From: Yersinia enterocolitica
GTDB taxonomy: Bacteria > Pseudomonadota > Gammaproteobacteria > Enterobacterales > Enterobacteriaceae
NCBI GenBank assembly: GCA_002082245.2
Contig: NBTC02000002.1
Location: 3,038,001-3,102,000 of the forward strand
Length of the DNA stretch: 64,000 nucleotides
Direction of reading: 5' to 3'
Of this stretch, positions 60,290-64,000 are shown one piece after another. The notes beneath the pieces were generated by a model. It saw nothing but the letters and a program-made list of their open reading frames with translations. It had not been told where the DNA came from and did not search any database. The number at the start of each line of letters is the position of its first letter. Within the stretch, counting starts at the first letter, position 1. A program made the position numbers and the translations under genes.

Positions 60290-61804
60290 ATGGAAACCAA
60301 AGACTTGATCGTGATCGGTGGCGGCATTAATGGTGCCGGTATCGCTGCGGATGCGGCAGGGCGTGGCCTGTCCGTTCTGCTGCTGGAAGCGCAAGACTTG
60401 GCCTGTGCTACGTCTTCCGCCAGCTCCAAACTTATCCACGGTGGCCTGCGCTATCTGGAACACTATGAATTCCGTCTGGTAAGTGAAGCACTGGCCGAAC
60501 GTGAAGTATTATTGAAACTGGCACCGCATATCGCATTCCCAATGCGTTTTCGTCTGCCGCATCAACCCCACCTGCGCCCAGCCTGGATGATCCGCACTGG
60601 TTTGTTCCTGTACGATCACTTGGGCAAACGTACCAGTCTGCCTGCCAGTAAAGGGTTGCGTTTTGGACCAGAATCGATATTGAAACCAGAATTGGTGCGC
60701 GGTTTCGAATATTCTGACTGCTGGGTCGATGATGCTCGCCTGGTGGTGCTGAATGCCCAAGAAGTGGTCGAGCGCGGTGGTGAAGTCCGCACCCGTACCA
60801 AAGTGACCCGTGCCTGGCGTGAACAAGGTCTATGGATGGTTGAAGCCATTGATGTGAATACCGGCAAAACCTTTACCTGGCGTGCCAAAGGCTTGGTAAA
60901 TGCGACCGGACCATGGGTTAAGCAATTCTTCGACGACGGCCTGAAGCTGAAATCGCCTTATGGCATCCGCTTGATTAAAGGCAGCCATATCGTCGTGCCA
61001 CGGGTTCATAATCAGCCACAAGCCTATATTCTGCAAAACGAAGACCATCGTATTGTTTTCGTCATTCCGTGGTTGGATGAATATTCCATCATCGGCACTA
61101 CTGACGTGGAGTACCACGGCGATCCGAAAGAGGTGAAGATCGACTCACAAGAGATCGATTACCTGCTGAAAGTGTATAACGATCACTTTAAAAAACAGTT
61201 GGGTCGCGACGATATCGTGTGGACCTACTCTGGTGTACGTCCGCTATGTGACGACGAATCAGATTCACCGCAAGCTGTTACCCGCGACTACACGTTGGAT
61301 GTAGCCGATGAAGACGGTAAAGCACCACTGCTTTCTGTATTTGGCGGCAAACTGACCACCTATCGCAAACTGGCAGAACACGCGCTGGAAAAACTGTCTG
61401 GCTACTATCAGAATGTCGGCCCAGCATGGACCAAGACTGGCGCATTGCCGGGTGGTGATATTGGCGGCAGCCGTGATAACTATACTGTTCAGTTGCGCCA
61501 TCGCTATAACTGGTTACCTGAAGGGCTGGCCCGCCGCTATACCCGTACTTATGGTAGCCATAGCGAGATAATTTTGGCAGAAGCGACCAGTATCGAAAGC
61601 TTGGGTGAACATTTCGGCCATGGCTTGTACGAAGCAGAATTACGCTATCTAGTTGAAAAAGAATGGGTTGTAGAACTAGATGATGCGATTTGGCGTCGTA
61701 CCAAGTTAGGTATGGCTCTGGACGATGCGCAGAAACAGCGCGTTGCCGAATGGTTGGCACAGGTGCAGGCCGGAAAACAACAGACATTATCGCTGGTTTC
61801 CTGA
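60290..61804 (+). CDS. glpD: Aerobic glycerol-3-phosphate dehydrogenase
   Basis: 504 residues. FAD-dependent, peripheral on the inner membrane, oxidising glycerol-3-phosphate to DHAP and passing electrons to quinone. FAD-binding motif DLIVIGGGINGAGIAADAAG (~5-24), SSASSKLIHGGLRYLEHYEF, and SVFGGKLTTYRKLAE. ATG 60290 follows AGAGGAAG; an in-frame extension upstream lies in the promoter/operator and is rejected. Separate from glpEGR by the array and operator. Confidence 0.97.
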   Translation: METKDLIVIGGGINGAGIAADAAGRGLSVLLLEAQDLACATSSASSKLIHGGLRYLEHYEFRLVSEALAEREVLLKLAPHIAFPMRFRLPHQPHLRPAWMIRTGLFLYDHLGKRTSLPASKGLRFGPESILKPELVRGFEYSDCWVDDARLVVLNAQEVVERGGEVRTRTKVTRAWREQGLWMVEAIDVNTGKTFTWRAKGLVNATGPWVKQFFDDGLKLKSPYGIRLIKGSHIVVPRVHNQPQAYILQNEDHRIVFVIPWLDEYSIIGTTDVEYHGDPKEVKIDSQEIDYLLKVYNDHFKKQLGRDDIVWTYSGVRPLCDDESDSPQAVTRDYTLDVADEDGKAPLLSVFGGKLTTYRKLAEHALEKLSGYYQNVGPAWTKTGALPGGDIGGSRDNYTVQLRHRYNWLPEGLARRYTRTYGSHSEIILAEATSIESLGEHFGHGLYEAELRYLVEKEWVVELDDAIWRRTKLGMALDDAQKQRVAEWLAQVQAGKQQTLSLVS

Positions 61805-61832
61805 TAACCCATCCAGTTCATCGATCTGCTTA

Positions 61833-61873
61833 AAAAAACCCTCTTCACAGTTGACTGTTGAAGAGGGTTTTTA
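61833..61873. terminator. Bidirectional terminator between glpD and glgP
   Basis: AAAAACCCTCTTCA (61834-61847) pairs with TGAAGAGGGTTTTT (61859-61872), a perfect 14-bp stem including A/T tracts on both sides, between convergent genes. Confidence 0.92.
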
Positions 61874-61894
61874 TTATTAGCTCAGTGGATATAA

Positions 61895-64000
61895 CTACAG
61901 CCTGATAGGTTTAATATGCCAAATCTCGTCGGCATATTCTTCAATGGTACGATCTGAAGAGAAGTAACCCATATTGGCAATATTGAGTAACGTCTTGCGC
62001 GTCCATTCGTCCGAATGGCGATATAGCGTATCAACCTGCTCCTGAGTATCCACATAGCTGCGATAATCAGCCAATAGCTGGTAGTGATCACCAAAATTAA
62101 CCAGTGAATCGAACAGGCTGGTATAGCGTTTAGGGTCTTCGGGACTAAAGGTGCCCGTCGCCATTTGCGTCAATGCCAGATGCAATTCAGGATCTTCATC
62201 GTAATATTTCCGTGGGTTATAACCATTGTTACGCAGCACCTCGACCTGTTCGGTGGTATTGCCGAAGATAAAGATATTCTCCTCACCCACATGTTCGCGG
62301 ATCTCGACGTTAGCCCCATCCAATGTGCCAATGGTCAGCGCCCCGTTGAGGGCAAACTTCATATTACTGGTACCCGAAGCCTCGGTTCCCGCCAGAGAAA
62401 TCTGTTCCGATAGGTCAGCCGCCGGAATGATCAACTGCGCCAGACTCACGCTATAGTTTGGAATAAATACTACTTTCAGTAGGTTATTAATCCGAGGGTC
62501 ATTGTTGATTACCTTCGCTACGTCGTTGATCAATCGAATGATTTGCTTAGCATTGTAATACGCTGATGCCGCTTTACCGGCAAAAATTACCACGCGCGGC
62601 ACCCACTTCTCATTCGGTGCTTCGAGAATACGGTTATAGCGGGTGATAACATGCAACACATTCAGCAATTGTCGTTTGTACTCATGAATACGTTTGATTT
62701 GCACATCAAACAACGCGCCCGGATTGACCACAATATTCAATTTTTCAGCAATATAAGCCGCCAGCCGTTTTTTGTTCTCCAGCTTGGCCTTTTGCAATGC
62801 CTGCAAGAAGCTGGGGTAATCGAGGTTTTTTTCCAGCTCACTGAGTTGGCTCAGATCAGTCCGCCAATTGTGACCAATACTCTCATCCAATACCGTAGCC
62901 AGTGGTCGGTTAGCCAACCCCAGCCAGCGCCGTGGCGTCACCCCATTGGTTTTATTGCAGAAGCGATTAGGGAAAATGTGAGCGAAATCGGCAAACAGTG
63001 ACTGCACCATGAGTTCAGAGTGCAAAGCAGACACACCGTTAACTTTATGGCTGGCGATCACCGCAAGCCATGCCATACGGACCTTCCGCCCATGGGTTTC
63101 ATCAATAATAGAGACTCGTGGCAACAGTTCTGGTTCAGACGGATATTGTTCCTGCACCAGTTTGAGGAAGTGATCATTGATATCAAAAATGATTTGCAGA
63201 TGGCGCGGTAAGATTTTGCCAATCATGTCAATTGGCCAGGTTTCCAGCGCTTCGGTCATCAGCGTGTGATTGGTGTATGAGAACACCTGCTGCACCACGT
63301 CCCACGCATCCATCCAATTGAACTTATGTTCGTCGATCAACAGACGCATCATTTCAGGAATGGAAAGGACCGGGTGAGTATCATTGAGATGAATAGCAAT
63401 CTTATCTGCCAGATTATCGAACGTCTGATGCATGGTCCAGTGGCGGCTGAGGATATCCTGTACCGTCGCCGACACTAAAAAGTACTCTTGTCGCAAACGT
63501 AATTCACGGCCGGAATAGGTAGAATCATCGGGATACAACACTCGTGATACGTTTTCTGAATGGTTTTTATCTTCAACCGCAGCAAAGTAATCACCCTGAT
63601 TGAATTTGCCCAAATTGATTTCATTACTGGCCTGCGCAGACCATAAGCGCAGTGTATTAGTTGCATCCGTATCAAAGCCAGGGATGATTTGATCATAAGC
63701 ACAGGCGAGGATTTCTTCGGTTTCCAGCCAGCGAGTTTTGCTGCCTTCCTGCTGAATTCGGCCACCGAAGCGCACTTTATAGCGGGTATTATGGCGTGGG
63801 AATTCCCAGGCATTACCATATTCCAGCCAGTTATCTGGCGACTCCATCTGTTGGCCATCCACTATTTTCTGGCTGAACATGCCATATTCGTAGCGGATGC
63901 CGTAGCCTCGGCCCGGTAGTGCCAGTGTTGCCAGTGAGTCCAGAAAACACGCCGCCAGACGGCCTAAGCCACCATTGCCAAGCCCAGGGTCGTTTTCTTC
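61895..64000 (-). CDS. glgP: Glycogen phosphorylase, 5' end outside window
   Basis: 701 visible residues; the family is about 815, so roughly the first 115 lie beyond the window. The frame continues unbroken to base 64000 ([20 protein letters not shown] at the edge). GT35 with PLP-Lys motif [36 protein letters not shown] and FGGRIQQEG. Degrades glycogen to glucose-1-phosphate. Expected last gene of the glg operon. Paralogous to malP, clearly distinct in the PLP motif and length. Confidence 0.96.
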   Translation of the reverse strand, partial: EENDPGLGNGGLGRLAACFLDSLATLALPGRGYGIRYEYGMFSQKIVDGQQMESPDNWLEYGNAWEFPRHNTRYKVRFGGRIQQEGSKTRWLETEEILACAYDQIIPGFDTDATNTLRLWSAQASNEINLGKFNQGDYFAAVEDKNHSENVSRVLYPDDSTYSGRELRLRQEYFLVSATVQDILSRHWTMHQTFDNLADKIAIHLNDTHPVLSIPEMMRLLIDEHKFNWMDAWDVVQQVFSYTNHTLMTEALETWPIDMIGKILPRHLQIIFDINDHFLKLVQEQYPSEPELLPRVSIIDETHGRKVRMAWLAVIASHKVNGVSALHSELMVQSLFADFAHIFPNRFCNKTNGVTPRRWLGLANRPLATVLDESIGHNWRTDLSQLSELEKNLDYPSFLQALQKAKLENKKRLAAYIAEKLNIVVNPGALFDVQIKRIHEYKRQLLNVLHVITRYNRILEAPNEKWVPRVVIFAGKAASAYYNAKQIIRLINDVAKVINNDPRINNLLKVVFIPNYSVSLAQLIIPAADLSEQISLAGTEASGTSNMKFALNGALTIGTLDGANVEIREHVGEENIFIFGNTTEQVEVLRNNGYNPRKYYDEDPELHLALTQMATGTFSPEDPKRYTSLFDSLVNFGDHYQLLADYRSYVDTQEQVDTLYRHSDEWTRKTLLNIANMGYFSSDRTIEEYADEIWHIKPIRL

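Overview
The window is a chromosomal segment of an enterobacterium of the genus Yersinia. Gene order and protein sequences follow the Escherichia coli 72-77 min region (ppiA, tsgA, nirBDC-cysG, trpS-gph-rpe-dam-damX-aroB-aroK-hofQPONM, mrcA, nudE, igaA-yrfG-hslR-hslO, pckA, envZ-ompR, greB, tex, feoABC, bioH, gntX, nfuA, malQP, malT, glpEGR, glpD, glgP) with Yersinia-type insertions and many ERIC elements. GlpG differs at many positions from the Y. pestis/pseudotuberculosis protein as I remember it, so another species (for example the Y. enterocolitica group) is more likely; this is recall, not a search.

Layout. 1-3.2 kb: 3' end missing ppiA, a GH4 6-phospho-beta-glucosidase behind a perfect 20-bp palindrome, and a LacI-type regulator. 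3.4-6.0 kb: a copper-type TonB receptor with a DUF2946 His/Met-rich protein and a short overlapping leader ORF. 6.5-9.1 kb: tsgA split by an IS110-family (IS1111-group) element whose 3' non-coding end probably encodes its guide RNA. 9.1-16 kb: codA, then nirBDC-cysG (nitrite reduction and siroheme synthesis) behind a textbook FNR/NarL promoter. 16-26.7 kb: leftward aroK-aroB-damX-dam-rpe-gph-trpS and hofMNOPQ clusters. 26.7-35 kb: mrcA, nudE, igaA, yrfG, hslR, hslO. 35-43 kb: pckA, envZ-ompR, greB, tex. 43-49.3 kb: feoABC, a DUF1471 protein, bioH, gntX, nfuA. 49.6-57.1 kb: maltose regulon (malPQ divergent from malT). 57.7-64 kb: glpEGR, glpD, and glgP running off the window.

Most genes are ordinary housekeeping genes. 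The interesting material is between genes: (i) the tsgA insertion with its candidate guide RNA; (ii) a ~650-bp GC-rich inverted-repeat element between pckA and envZ, each end carrying about three degenerate copies of a ~25-bp module; (iii) a small relative of those ends between glpR and glpD that runs directly into 27 uninterrupted copies of the hexamer CCAAAT just upstream of the glpD promoter; (iv) full-length and core-deleted ERIC elements; (v) two strong tandem hairpins after malT.
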